A DNA stretch of 40,660 bases from an uncultured Granulosicoccaceae bacterium. GTDB taxonomy: Bacteria; Pseudomonadota; Gammaproteobacteria; Granulosicoccales; Granulosicoccaceae. Made by a program: the position numbers and the translations under genes. The stretch is from the NCBI GenBank assembly GCA_937981955.1, contig CALJNA010000053.1, positions 1-40,660 of the forward strand. The letters run 5' to 3'. The notes below the pieces were generated by a model. That model was not told where the DNA came from, did no database searches, and saw only the letters and a program-made list of their open reading frames with translations. Positions 1 to 8,204 of this stretch are shown here, piece by piece (positions within the stretch are counted from its first letter, which is position 1; every line of letters begins with the position of its first letter).

Positions 1-249
1 GCCGGCATGAAAGTCTGCACTTGCACATCCATTCGCCAACAGAAATGTCTGCGAATGATTGACTAAATATTCCGGTAGTTCGCTGGAGAAGTCGTTCGTG
101 CTGCGCTGTAAAACATGATGCTTGTGCTTTGCGTTAAGTACGTTGTCGGTTGCTGTTTTGTTGTTGTCTGAAACGTCGTTGGATTGATCGTGCGGCTGTT
201 CGTTGAAACGTATTTGTGCGGTATGCCGGTAGGCTATGGCGAGTGTCAT
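1..249 (-). CDS. Partial hypothetical protein, N-terminus only (runs off left edge)
   Basis: An open frame of 83 codons reads leftwards from an ATG at 249 and is still open at base 1. It begins MTLAIAYRHTAQIRFNEQ. A good Shine-Dalgarno sequence (AAGGA, about 258-262 on the minus strand) lies 8-9 bases before the ATG, which is the main reason to accept this start. The visible part is polar, rich in Asn, Asp, His and Gln, with no signal peptide or membrane helix. I recognise no domain. It is not yicC, which commonly neighbours gmk, because it lies on the opposite strand and does not resemble it. The rest of the gene is outside the window. Confidence 0.6.
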   Translation of the reverse strand, partial: MTLAIAYRHTAQIRFNEQPHDQSNDVSDNNKTATDNVLNAKHKHHVLQRSTNDFSSELPEYLVNHSQTFLLANGCASADFHAG

Positions 250-266
250 CGTATTCTGTCCTTAGA

Positions 267-294
267 ATGTTAAATGAAAAGCTATCCGTAACAA
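267..294 (-). promoter_or_regulatory. Candidate promoter of the left-edge gene
   Basis: On the minus strand TTGTTA (294-289) is followed after 16 bases by TAACAT (272-267), a moderate match to sigma-70 -35 and -10 boxes. It lies 17 bases upstream of the ATG at 249, leaving room for the AAGGA ribosome site. This rests on pattern matching only. Confidence 0.3.
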
Positions 295-411
295 GATAGT
301 AAAGGCAGTGCATTAAGGTGTATAGAGATTAAACCCTAGTCTTTAATTCAGCATTCAGGCTAAGGAATCAATGCAATGAAAATAGAGCTTGTAACAGTGT
401 TGAAACTAAAG

Positions 412-1431
412 CTAGCCGCCTAAGATATAGTCCACACCGCTCAATAAATGGTGATTTGAAAACCAATCAGATAAAGCCATGCGTGCCGACCACCCACTGA
501 TCGCTGAAACAACTAACGCATCTTTTTTCAGTGCGATAAGTTCTTTATAGGTGATGACAGGTAAGTGTCTTTTTTGTGTTCTTGGTTTCGCATTATCCAG
601 TTCGACAAAGCCGTTCACCCTTGCACCCTGATCAATCAGCGCGTCATGCCAATAGCGGGCGTTTCTGCCGGTACCGCATATCCAGACACTGCGTCCTTCA
701 TCTAGTTGTAATCCGGAAGCGGGTTGCATCAGTGCCCAGGCTTTGGCTTTGATAAATGCTTCGCGAGAATACCGAGGGTCTGTATGTGTCAGGCGTGCCG
801 GGTGTTCGCGCCATTGCAGAAGCGTTTTATCTGGTTTGGCCATAGGTATACCCGCAAGCCAGGTGCGCAGCACAAGGTCATAGTCTTCCGGCCATCCCTG
901 GTCTCTATATGGTCCGATGCTTTGCCAGAAGTCTCGATGGGCAAACATCGTTGGGTGGGGTATTGGCGATTCAATGAAGCAGGCATGGTTTATGGCGTCG
1001 GATGTTGTCAGCGAGTTAAGCCATTGCTGATAATGCTGGTTGCCCTGACCCAGTGCCGCCTCATCACAGAAAAGCTCAACGCACGCGCCGATTAATCGAG
1101 TGTCGGGGTTTTGTTCTGCCATTGCCAGTTGAGACGCAAGCCTGTCAGGATGGCATAGGTCATCACTGTCCATCCGCGCTATGAAGTCACCGTCGCACGC
1201 ATCTAACCCTGTATTCAAGGCACCGACAATGCCGGGTGATTGGCGGTTTATTACCGTTACACGGCTATCGACGATAAGGCCGCTACGTAGCTGATCGGCA
1301 TTATCGTTGCCGATGATCAGCAGTTCCAGATGCTGGTGGCTCTGGTTCAACACACTGCTGACCGCGGCCTGTGTGTAGGGTGTCAGTTCGCGCGCTGGCA
1401 TCAGCACCGATATGAGTGATTGAGACGTCAT
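412..1431 (-). CDS. Family 2 (GT-A) glycosyltransferase with C-terminal Rossmann-like domain
   Basis: It probably transfers a sugar from a nucleotide donor to a surface glycan or similar acceptor in the cytoplasm. The N-terminal half is a typical GT2 domain: the strand ISVLMPAREL at residues 7-16, the metal- and nucleotide-binding DSD at 88-90 within ARMDSDDLCHPDRL, and WPEDYDL later, where the catalytic acid/base usually sits. The C-terminal part has a glycine motif (WICGTGRNARYW) suggesting a small Rossmann-like domain. I chose the ATG at 1431 because the GT2 strand begins directly after it. A TTG at 1506 in the same frame would add 25 residues without similarity to the family. It is divergent from gmk and has no glycan-cluster neighbours, so the acceptor is unknown. 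Confidence 0.85.
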   Translation of the reverse strand: MTSQSLISVLMPARELTPYTQAAVSSVLNQSHQHLELLIIGNDNADQLRSGLIVDSRVTVINRQSPGIVGALNTGLDACDGDFIARMDSDDLCHPDRLASQLAMAEQNPDTRLIGACVELFCDEAALGQGNQHYQQWLNSLTTSDAINHACFIESPIPHPTMFAHRDFWQSIGPYRDQGWPEDYDLVLRTWLAGIPMAKPDKTLLQWREHPARLTHTDPRYSREAFIKAKAWALMQPASGLQLDEGRSVWICGTGRNARYWHDALIDQGARVNGFVELDNAKPRTQKRHLPVITYKELIALKKDALVVSAISGWSARMALSDWFSNHHLLSGVDYILGG

Positions 1432-1469
1432 GCTGTTATTCGCAGTGAACCTTGTGCAGCTTGGGATAT

Positions 1470-1499
1470 TTGCTGTGAAGCCGCTATAGTCACTATATA
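1470..1499 (+). promoter_or_regulatory. Candidate gmk promoter
   Basis: TTGCTG (1470-1475) and TATATA (1494-1499) are separated by 18 bases, ending 23 bases before the gmk ATG. The region is AT-rich compared with its surroundings and lies between divergent genes. The -35 box is weak. Confidence 0.3.
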
Positions 1500-1522
1500 C
1501 GCTCAAGTGGGATGAACCCGGA

Positions 1523-2143
1523 ATGAAAACCAGCCACGCTCAACTTTTCATCGTTTCAGCACCCTCGGGTGCCGGTAAAACGAGTCTGGTTCGGCGGGTA
1601 ATCAGTGACCTGGAAGGCGTTGGTGTATCCGTCTCCCACACGACCCGTCCGATGCGGCCTGGGGAAACCGACGCGACCGACTATTTTTTCACGGACAGAG
1701 ACACTTTTGAGAAAATGATTGAGGCTGATCAGTTTCTTGAATATGCCGAAGTGTTTGGCAACTACTACGGCACCAGTCTGGCGGCGGTGCAGCAAAGTCT
1801 GTCTGACGGCAATGATGTGATTCTGGAAATCGATTGGCAAGGTGCGGCTCAGGTTCGCCAAAAACTCGATGAGGTGGTCTCCATATTCATTCTCCCGCCC
1901 TCGCGCGCCACGCTAATTGAGCGGCTCACGGGACGTGGTCAGGACAGCGCCGAGGTGATTGAGCGTCGCACCGAGGAGGCCGTGGCTGAGATGCAGCAAT
2001 ATCACCGGGCTGACTACCTGATTATTAACGATGATTTCGATCAGGCACTAATGGAATTGAAGGCCGTGATTCTGTCGTATCGGGTCAGAAAATCCAGTCA
2101 GGCGCTGCGGCACGCGGGTTTGATCACCAGCCTGACGCGGTAA
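1523..2143 (+). CDS. gmk: Guanylate kinase
   Basis: It catalyses ATP-dependent phosphorylation of GMP to GDP in the cytoplasm, an essential step of GTP and dGTP synthesis. The P-loop SAPSGAGKTSL is at residues 12-22, followed by the GMP-binding segment SHTTRPMRPGE (about 38-48) with DATDYFF. The lid region includes RLTGRGQDS. At 206 residues it matches the usual family length (about 205-210). The ATG at 1523 directly precedes the P-loop strand. It heads the conserved gmk-rpoZ-spoT block, which links GTP supply, RNA polymerase and ppGpp metabolism. Confidence 0.97.
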   Translation: MKTSHAQLFIVSAPSGAGKTSLVRRVISDLEGVGVSVSHTTRPMRPGETDATDYFFTDRDTFEKMIEADQFLEYAEVFGNYYGTSLAAVQQSLSDGNDVILEIDWQGAAQVRQKLDEVVSIFILPPSRATLIERLTGRGQDSAEVIERRTEEAVAEMQQYHRADYLIINDDFDQALMELKAVILSYRVRKSSQALRHAGLITSLTR

Positions 2144-2373
2144 CAAGCGAGCCGAGTCTGGCGCTGCACATCCGGCGCGGTCCGAGTCTCGTAACAATTG
2201 CAATGACAGCTTGCGGAATTCAGTTGCTCTTGCAATTGCCCAATTCCATCACATATGTTTAAGTGGCAAGAAGCATTTGCCTGAAAGTAACGCAATTTGA
2301 CAACCTTTGGTCTGGTGTTTGCGAGCCAAGGGCACTAAACTTCACTATTCTTTCTATTAGCAGGTAGCCTGAT

Positions 2374-2637
2374 ATGGCACGTGTCACCGTTGAAGATAGT
2401 CTTGAGAATGTTGGCAACCGGTTCGATCTGGTGCTTATCGCATCCAAGCGAGCTCGCAACATTTCCATGGGCGCAGAACCCATGGTCTCAGCAGACAACG
2501 ATAAGCCTACCGTAATCGCCCTGCGCGAAATTGCTGACGGGCTGGTGGGTGAAGACATTCTCAAGGAAGCACCACCACCACCTCCGGCGCCGGTAGAACC
2601 TGTCATTTATGATAAAGACATTCGCACAGAATACTAA
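2374..2637 (+). CDS. rpoZ: DNA-directed RNA polymerase omega subunit
   Basis: This small accessory subunit binds the beta-prime C-terminus, helps RNA polymerase assembly, and forms part of a ppGpp site in proteobacteria. The start [20 protein letters not shown] and the stretch [11 protein letters not shown] are diagnostic of bacterial omega. The conserved [11 protein letters not shown] helix follows. The protein has 87 residues, against about 91 in E. coli, and ends in a proline-rich tail ([16 protein letters not shown]). It lies 230 bases after gmk and 151 bases before spoT. The 2144-2373 interval has no obvious gene. It contains a consensus-like TTGACA at 2297-2302 without a convincing -10 partner. 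Confidence 0.96.
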   Translation: MARVTVEDSLENVGNRFDLVLIASKRARNISMGAEPMVSADNDKPTVIALREIADGLVGEDILKEAPPPPPAPVEPVIYDKDIRTEY

Positions 2638-2673
2638 ATCTGACTGGTCCGTTCGGGCCTGTCACACACTACC

Positions 2674-2698
2674 CATGCCAGACGATGGTTCTGGCATG
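2674..2698. other. Perfect 8-bp stem-loop between rpoZ and spoT
   Basis: CATGCCAG (2674-2681) and CTGGCATG (2691-2698) are exact inverted copies around a 9-base loop. No T-run follows, so it is not a classical terminator. In the rpoZ-spoT mRNA it would lie 37 bases after the rpoZ stop and 90 bases before the spoT start. RNA processing, stability or attenuation are possible roles. Confidence 0.45.
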
Positions 2699-2788
2699 CG
2701 ATCAGATTCGCAACCATTTCGCTCGTCCTTCGCCTCACTGACTCCGGTCGGTGGCGTGTTTGCGTGTGCTCACTAAGCGGTTCTGGTC

Positions 2789-4981
2789 TTGTCATCCTCT
2801 CCATCACAAGTTTCTGCTGGCAGCACCGTTGCTGAGGTCGTTGAAAATGCCGAGCTGTCGGAGGTTGCATTAGCCCGTCTAATCGAGCGCATTGAGCCAA
2901 TTTTCACTGACAGCCAGGTTGCTCTGGTGGAGAAAGCCTACGCCGTTGCCAGCAAGGCGCACGCGACTCAAACACGCAGCTCCGGGGAGCCTTACATTAC
3001 CCACCCGATATCGGTGGCGCACATTGTGTTGGATATGCAGCTCGACCATCAAAGTGTCATGGCTGCATTGCTGCACGATGTGCTCGAAGATACCAACACA
3101 TCGCGCGAGGAACTGTTCGATGCGTTTGGCGATGAAGTCACCTCGATTGTTGATGGGCTGAGCAAGCTGAACTACCTCGAGTTCAAATCGAAAGAAGAGG
3201 CACAGGCGGAGAGTTTTCGAAAAATGCTGCTCGCCATGGTGTCTGATATTCGCGTTATTCTGATCAAGCTTGCCGATCGTTTACACAACATGCGCACCAT
3301 AGGTGTGTTGTCGCGTGAAAGACAAAAGCGCATTGGACGGGAAACACTCGATGTGTATGCACCAATAGCTGGTCGACTCGGTATGTTCAAAATCAAGAAC
3401 GAGCTTGAAGATATTGGTTTTGACTGCTGTTACCCCGGTCGCTCGCGCGTACTTAACGAAAAAGTCAGTCAGGCGCACAGAAACCGAAACCATATTGTCA
3501 GTAAAATTGAAGATCATATTCTGACAAGCCTGCGCGCGAAAGGAATAGATGCCAGTGTCAGTGGTCGTGAAAAACATTTGTTCGGCTTGTACCGCAAGAT
3601 GCAACAGAAGCAACTGTCGTTTCAGGAAGTGTTCGACATGTTTGCGTTACGCGTGGTGGTCGATGATATAGACGATTGCTATCGTGTATTAGGTATTGTT
3701 CATCAACTCTATACTCCAATTTTCTCGCGCTTTAAAGACTACATAGCCAAGCCGAAGGAGAACGGATACCAGTCGCTTCACACGGTTCTGAAATACCCGG
3801 ACGGTATTCCAGTAGAGGTGCAAATACGCACTCGTGAAATGGATGAGTTTGCAGAGTCGGGCATCGCAGCTCACTGGGCATATAAAGAAGGTGAGAGTGT
3901 TGATGTGTCTGAACGCACAGCGCAATTCTGGGTGAAGGCGCTGGTCGATATGCAGAGTAGCACCACCGATTCGCTTGAATTCGCCGAGAGCGTTAAGTCC
4001 TATCTTGTGCCGAGCGACATATACGTTTTTACTCCGAAAGGAAAAATCATTGAGTTGCCGGCCAAGGCAACGCCGGTTGATTTTGCCTACGCAGTTCACT
4101 CGCAAATTGGCAATGCCTGCGTTGCAGCAAAAGTAGATCGCAACCTGACATCGTTAAGCACCTTGCTCGAATCAGGTCAGACCGTTGAAATTGTAACCGG
4201 TCCTAATGTCACGCCAAGCCCTATGTGGCTGAACTTTGTCGTTACGTCAAAAGCACGCACGGCTATCCGACACTACTTGCGTCAACTGGATGAATCAAAA
4301 GCTGTCGAGTTTGGCGAACGATTGATAAAACGCGCGTTAGCCCGTTACGATGAAACACCAAAAAGCATTACCAAGAAAGCCATGCAGTCTTTGTTGGCAG
4401 AATTTGGTTTTAAATCACGAGAAGAGTTATACATGGACGTCGGGCTGGGTCATCATTTGCCCAGTCAAATAGCCGAACGACTGGTTGCGAAGAAAAAAGG
4501 CGATGACTCTGACATTTCCCAAATCCCGGTTCGTGAAACGGCTCCTTTACTCATTGAAGGCAGGGAAGGTGCAGTTCTGTCGTTGTCCAAATGTTGCTGC
4601 CCGATACCAGGCGACAAAGTGCATGGTTTGATTACTGCTGGTAAAGGTATCGCGGTTCACCGGGTTCGTTGCAGAAATGTAGAACGCTATCGGCGTCGAC
4701 CCAAAGAATGGGTCGCCGTTGACTGGGCACCAGATGTTATCGATGCGTTCGAGGCCGACATTGTTGTGCATCTGGTCAATCAGCCCGGTGCGCTGGCACG
4801 GGTTACCTCGACCATGTCGCTAATGAACATCAATATTGAAAACATGGATTTTGACAATCGTGGTGAAGGCAATATTCAGATTCGTTTTGTACTCTCGGTT
4901 GTCGATCGAAAACACCTTGCACGCATTATTCGAAAGCTTCGTAATTTAACCGTGGTGCGGGACGTAAAGCGTAGTCTTTGA
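2789..4981 (+). CDS. spoT: Bifunctional (p)ppGpp synthetase/hydrolase SpoT
   Basis: It makes and degrades the stringent-response alarmone (p)ppGpp. The HD hydrolase domain is intact (HDVLED at 96-101 and KLADRLHNMRT around D163). The synthetase domain carries RFKD (314-317) and YQSLHT. RFKD is the charge class of bifunctional Rel/SpoT, not the EXDD of RelA. A TGS domain (DIYVFTPKGKIIELP), a CCPIPGD cysteine motif and a C-terminal ACT domain (NQPGALARVTS) complete the long-RSH layout. Length 730 fits, with a slightly extended N-terminus. The start is a TTG at 2789: an in-frame stop at 2774-2776 rules out anything longer except a CTG at 2783, and AAGCGG lies 8 bases upstream. Weak initiation may limit the amount made. 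Confidence 0.95.
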   Translation: MSSSPSQVSAGSTVAEVVENAELSEVALARLIERIEPIFTDSQVALVEKAYAVASKAHATQTRSSGEPYITHPISVAHIVLDMQLDHQSVMAALLHDVLEDTNTSREELFDAFGDEVTSIVDGLSKLNYLEFKSKEEAQAESFRKMLLAMVSDIRVILIKLADRLHNMRTIGVLSRERQKRIGRETLDVYAPIAGRLGMFKIKNELEDIGFDCCYPGRSRVLNEKVSQAHRNRNHIVSKIEDHILTSLRAKGIDASVSGREKHLFGLYRKMQQKQLSFQEVFDMFALRVVVDDIDDCYRVLGIVHQLYTPIFSRFKDYIAKPKENGYQSLHTVLKYPDGIPVEVQIRTREMDEFAESGIAAHWAYKEGESVDVSERTAQFWVKALVDMQSSTTDSLEFAESVKSYLVPSDIYVFTPKGKIIELPAKATPVDFAYAVHSQIGNACVAAKVDRNLTSLSTLLESGQTVEIVTGPNVTPSPMWLNFVVTSKARTAIRHYLRQLDESKAVEFGERLIKRALARYDETPKSITKKAMQSLLAEFGFKSREELYMDVGLGHHLPSQIAERLVAKKKGDDSDISQIPVRETAPLLIEGREGAVLSLSKCCCPIPGDKVHGLITAGKGIAVHRVRCRNVERYRRRPKEWVAVDWAPDVIDAFEADIVVHLVNQPGALARVTSTMSLMNINIENMDFDNRGEGNIQIRFVLSVVDRKHLARIIRKLRNLTVVRDVKRSL

Positions 4982-5092
4982 ATAAAGGCTGGCTCGGAGT
5001 GTTCGGGTGCTCTTCCCTCGGCGCCGGCACGTCGCCATCTAGCTTGGTTGCCATATTTCGTTTTCCATTTTCTCGGTAATAGCAGTCTTGAT

Positions 5093-5114
5093 GGCAGGCA
5101 AGAGCTTGCCTGTC
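5093..5114. other. Stem-loop in the spoT-ridA gap
   Basis: GGCAGGCAA (5093-5101) pairs with TTGCCTGTC (5106-5114), one pair being G-U, around the loop GAGC. It lies 110 bases after the spoT stop. The next bases are not T-rich, so a Rho-independent terminator is not supported. It may be a transcript 3'-end or processing structure. Confidence 0.4.
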
Positions 5115-5159
5115 GCTTACAGACTAATCGCTGTATCGCTGTGAGGTGCATGGGTTAGG

Positions 5160-5165
5160 TATACT
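5160..5165 (+). promoter_or_regulatory. Candidate -10 box upstream of ridA
   Basis: TATACT lies 30 bases before the ridA ATG in the 214-base spoT-ridA gap. No good -35 box is visible at 16-18 bases upstream. The gap length suggests ridA has its own promoter. Confidence 0.3.
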
Positions 5166-5195
5166 GTGGCTATCCTGTAACTGAGAGCTTCAACC

Positions 5196-5582
5196 ATGGC
5201 CAGAACACCCGTTGTTACCGAAAATGCACCCGGTGCTATCGGCGCTTATTCGCAAGCCGTAAAGTGTGGACCGACGGTTTATCTGTCGGGGCAAATTCCA
5301 CTGGATCCTGTCACCATGGAAGTGGTCAGCGACGATCCGCGAAAGCAGGTTGAGCAAGTATTCACAAACCTTAAAGCGGTCTGCGAGGCAGCGGGTGGAA
5401 GCTTTGCTGATGTGGTCAAGCTCAATGTCTACCTGCCCGATCTGAGTCACTTTCCCATAGTGAACGAAGTCATGGGTCAGCATTTTGATGAACCTTACCC
5501 TGCACGTGCGGCTATTGGTGTATCGGCATTGCCAAAAGACGTTGCCGTGGAAGTAGAAGGCATCATGCACATAGAAAGTTAG
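5196..5582 (+). CDS. ridA: RidA family enamine/imine deaminase
   Basis: RidA hydrolyses reactive enamine/imine intermediates such as 2-aminoacrylate released by PLP enzymes, protecting metabolism in the cytoplasm as a trimer. Family hallmarks are visible: GAIGAYSQAV near the N-terminus, VYLSGQIPLDP, and YPARAAIGVSALPKD, which contains the arginine that binds the substrate carboxylate, then VEVEGIMH at the end. The length of 128 residues is normal. A ribosome site (GAGAG) precedes the ATG. It sits between spoT and recG, where E. coli has trmH. This spoT-ridA neighbourhood is common in other gammaproteobacteria. Confidence 0.95.
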   Translation: MARTPVVTENAPGAIGAYSQAVKCGPTVYLSGQIPLDPVTMEVVSDDPRKQVEQVFTNLKAVCEAAGGSFADVVKLNVYLPDLSHFPIVNEVMGQHFDEPYPARAAIGVSALPKDVAVEVEGIMHIES

Positions 5583-5605
5583 TAGCACATACGCCTGACA
5601 GATCG

Positions 5606-7699
5606 ATGGTTGCAACAACCACACGCTCATCGCTCGATGCCTTACCGTTAACCAAACTCAAAGGCGTTGGTGCGGCGGTTGCCGAAAAACTGGCAACGCT
5701 TGGCATGCACAATGTGCAAGACGTTTTGTTTCATCTGCCGTTTCGGTATCAGGACAGAACTACGCTTTCCAAAGTTGGCAGTTTGCGACCCGGCAGTGAA
5801 GCGGTTATTGCGGTTGAAGTGGTGTTGGCCGATGTGGTGTTTAGAAAACGCCGCTCATTGCTGGTTAGAGTGAACGATGGCACCGGCTCACTAATGTTGC
5901 GTTTTTTTCATTTCAGCCAAACACAGGTTAAGCAGTTCACGCCGGGTACACGCTTGCAATGTTTTGGTGAGGTGCGCCGCGGCCCGGGCATGCTTGAAAT
6001 GGTACACCCGGAATACCGGCTTCAAACTCAAGGGGCGGCGTTGGAAGATACGTTAACCCCTTTTTACCCAACCACAGAAGGTGTGCAGCAACCCACTTTG
6101 CGTAAACTGACGGACCAGGCATTAGGTTTATTGGATGCACATGCATTGAAAGACTGGCTACCCGGCGAGTTGTTACGTAACTCCAACATGCCGGACCTGG
6201 TCAGTGCGTTGAAAATGGTACATCGACCTACGCCCGGTGCCGATGTATCTGCATTAATGTCTGGCATGCATCCGGCGCATCGCCGACTGGCATTCGAAGA
6301 ACTGATCGCTCATCGTCTGGGTTTGCGTTTACTTCGCGTGCAAGCGCAACGCAATGATGCGCCAAAATTTCCGTTGCAGTCCGATGTAGCAGAACAGTTA
6401 CAGGCTTCGTTAAGTTTTGCGTTAACCGGTGCTCAACAAAGAGTGCTTGATGAAGTGCTGCAAGACATGTCAACGGGCGAACCCATGCTTCGGTTGGTTC
6501 AAGGAGACGTTGGTGCCGGTAAAACCATTGTTGCGGCCTTAGCCGCTGCACATGCTGTATCGGCTGGTTATCAGGTCGCGTTAATGGCGCCAACCGAAAT
6601 TCTGGCCGAACAGCACCTGCTTAACTTCAGTGATTGGTTTGAGTCACTGGGTATAAACGTTGGTTGGCTTTCTGGCAAGCTGCGCGTCGCGCAACGAAGA
6701 AGTGCCATTGAGGCTGTGGCGATGGGCCAGCAACGTATTGTTGTTGGTACGCATGCGTTGTTTCAAAACGATGTTGAATTCGAGAATCTTGGCCTGGCCA
6801 TTATCGACGAGCAGCATCGATTTGGCGTGCATCAGCGAATGGCACTTCGTAACAAAGGCGCGAACGAGAATAGCTTGCCGCACCAACTGATCATGACGGC
6901 AACGCCTATTCCACGAACACTTGCCATGACCGCCTACGCCGATCTGGACTGCTCCATTATTGACGAACTGCCACCAGGTCGAAAGCCTGTGAACACGGTG
7001 GCGATGGAGTCGGCGCGCCGGGGTGATGTGGTTTCTGGCGTGGGTAAAGCCATCGCTGAAGGGCGGCAGGTCTATTGGGTGTGTACGCTTATCGAGGAAT
7101 CAGAGACCTTGCAAGCAGAGGCAGCTGAAGACACCATCGCCATGTTGTCTGAGCTACTACCCGAGAGCAGAATCGGTCTAGTTCACGGTCGTCTTAAATC
7201 CCGCGACAAAGATGCGATCATGCAACAGTTCAAAGCGCAAGAACTCGATTTACTGGTGGCGACAACTGTGATTGAAGTCGGGGTCGATGTGCCGAATGCG
7301 TCACTGATGGTCATCGAAAATGCGGAACGGCTTGGTCTTTCACAACTGCACCAGCTGCGTGGCCGGGTAGGGCGCGGTAGCGCGCAAAGTAGCTGCATTT
7401 TGTTATATCAGGCGCCTCTGTCACAGAACGCAAAGGAACGAATCAGTATCATGCGTAAGACGAACGACGGATTTGTTATCGCGCAGAAAGATCTGGACTT
7501 ACGCGGAGCCGGAGAGGTACTCGGTACCAGACAGACGGGCCTGGCTGAATTTCGTATTGCCGAGCTAGGTCGTGACAACGACATGCTGGACGATGTCAGT
7601 GAAATCAGCGATCAGTTGCTGGCAAACTGGCCGGATAACGTGAAAGGACTCATAAGACGATGGATCGGCGAAGAACGAAAAGATTACGGTGGCGTTTAG
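5606..7699 (+). CDS. recG: ATP-dependent DNA helicase RecG
   Basis: RecG remodels stalled replication forks and branch-migrates recombination intermediates. The N-terminal wedge/OB region includes LKGVGAAVAEKLATLGM and VLFHLPFRYQDR. Superfamily 2 motifs follow in order: Walker A GDVGAGKT (about residue 300), the Walker B variant DEQHRFG (about 400), TATPIPRTL, VHGRLKSRDKD, VATTVIEVGVDVPNA and QLRGRVGRG. A conserved C-terminal segment (LDLRGAGEVLGTRQ) is present. The length of 697 residues is standard (E. coli 693). It begins 23 bases after ridA, so the two are probably cotranscribed. Confidence 0.97.
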   Translation: MVATTTRSSLDALPLTKLKGVGAAVAEKLATLGMHNVQDVLFHLPFRYQDRTTLSKVGSLRPGSEAVIAVEVVLADVVFRKRRSLLVRVNDGTGSLMLRFFHFSQTQVKQFTPGTRLQCFGEVRRGPGMLEMVHPEYRLQTQGAALEDTLTPFYPTTEGVQQPTLRKLTDQALGLLDAHALKDWLPGELLRNSNMPDLVSALKMVHRPTPGADVSALMSGMHPAHRRLAFEELIAHRLGLRLLRVQAQRNDAPKFPLQSDVAEQLQASLSFALTGAQQRVLDEVLQDMSTGEPMLRLVQGDVGAGKTIVAALAAAHAVSAGYQVALMAPTEILAEQHLLNFSDWFESLGINVGWLSGKLRVAQRRSAIEAVAMGQQRIVVGTHALFQNDVEFENLGLAIIDEQHRFGVHQRMALRNKGANENSLPHQLIMTATPIPRTLAMTAYADLDCSIIDELPPGRKPVNTVAMESARRGDVVSGVGKAIAEGRQVYWVCTLIEESETLQAEAAEDTIAMLSELLPESRIGLVHGRLKSRDKDAIMQQFKAQELDLLVATTVIEVGVDVPNASLMVIENAERLGLSQLHQLRGRVGRGSAQSSCILLYQAPLSQNAKERISIMRKTNDGFVIAQKDLDLRGAGEVLGTRQTGLAEFRIAELGRDNDMLDDVSEISDQLLANWPDNVKGLIRRWIGEERKDYGGV

Positions 7700-7750
7700 C
7701 CACTGGATTACTAATAAACGAAATAACGATCGGGCTAAGAGGAAAACAGT

Positions 7751-8071
7751 TTGAAGAACAATCGCATCGCCATCAAGTTGTTGTCCCCTGATAATGCTGA
7801 AATGAAAGATCGTTTTTATGATTGTGCCCGACGTTTGAAGCTTACGCTGGAACGGGAAATGAAATTTGTCTCAACCGTTGGTGAAGATTCACCTCGTCAG
7901 GTTGGGCAGGTTGCAAGCCTGACCGAGATAGACGATGTTATCTGGGTGCGACTGGTTAGCAACGAAGATATCATGCCTTGCAAGTCACTGATCAAACTTG
8001 CTACTGAGCAGTCAAAGCTCAACAGCGAAGTGCTGGTTTACGTTAATCCTAGTCCCATGTTGACGGTCTAA
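7751..8071 (+). CDS. Small conserved-looking hypothetical protein (106 aa)
   Basis: I do not recognise the family. The start is a TTG at 7751 with a strong ribosome site, AAGAGGA (7737-7743), ending 7 bases before it, which makes this a convincing gene despite the rare codon. The product is soluble, basic at its N-terminus, without signal peptide or membrane helix, and has one or two cysteines (DCARRLK, MPCKSL). Its size and alternating hydrophobic pattern suggest a small alpha/beta fold. It follows recG by 51 bases on the same strand and could be the last gene of that transcript. Confidence 0.65.
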   Translation: MKNNRIAIKLLSPDNAEMKDRFYDCARRLKLTLEREMKFVSTVGEDSPRQVGQVASLTEIDDVIWVRLVSNEDIMPCKSLIKLATEQSKLNSEVLVYVNPSPMLTV

Positions 8072-8204
8072 GCTGAAAATCTCTGGCTAAAACCTTGCTG
8101 CATTATTCAAAGAAATAACCCAACTGAAACCTGCCGGTCCGTACGTGCACTGAATTCCTGCTACAGTGCAAGCCTCTAACGCCCTGTCATTTTTTCTAAA
8201 AGAC

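Noticed and set aside
724..1095. Plus-strand frame opposite the glycosyltransferase
   Set aside because: The minus strand has the GT2 fold and DSD motif. The plus frame has no similarity or start signals.
2297..2302. Perfect TTGACA box before rpoZ
   Set aside because: No acceptable -10 box at 16-19 bases downstream, so it is not listed as a promoter.
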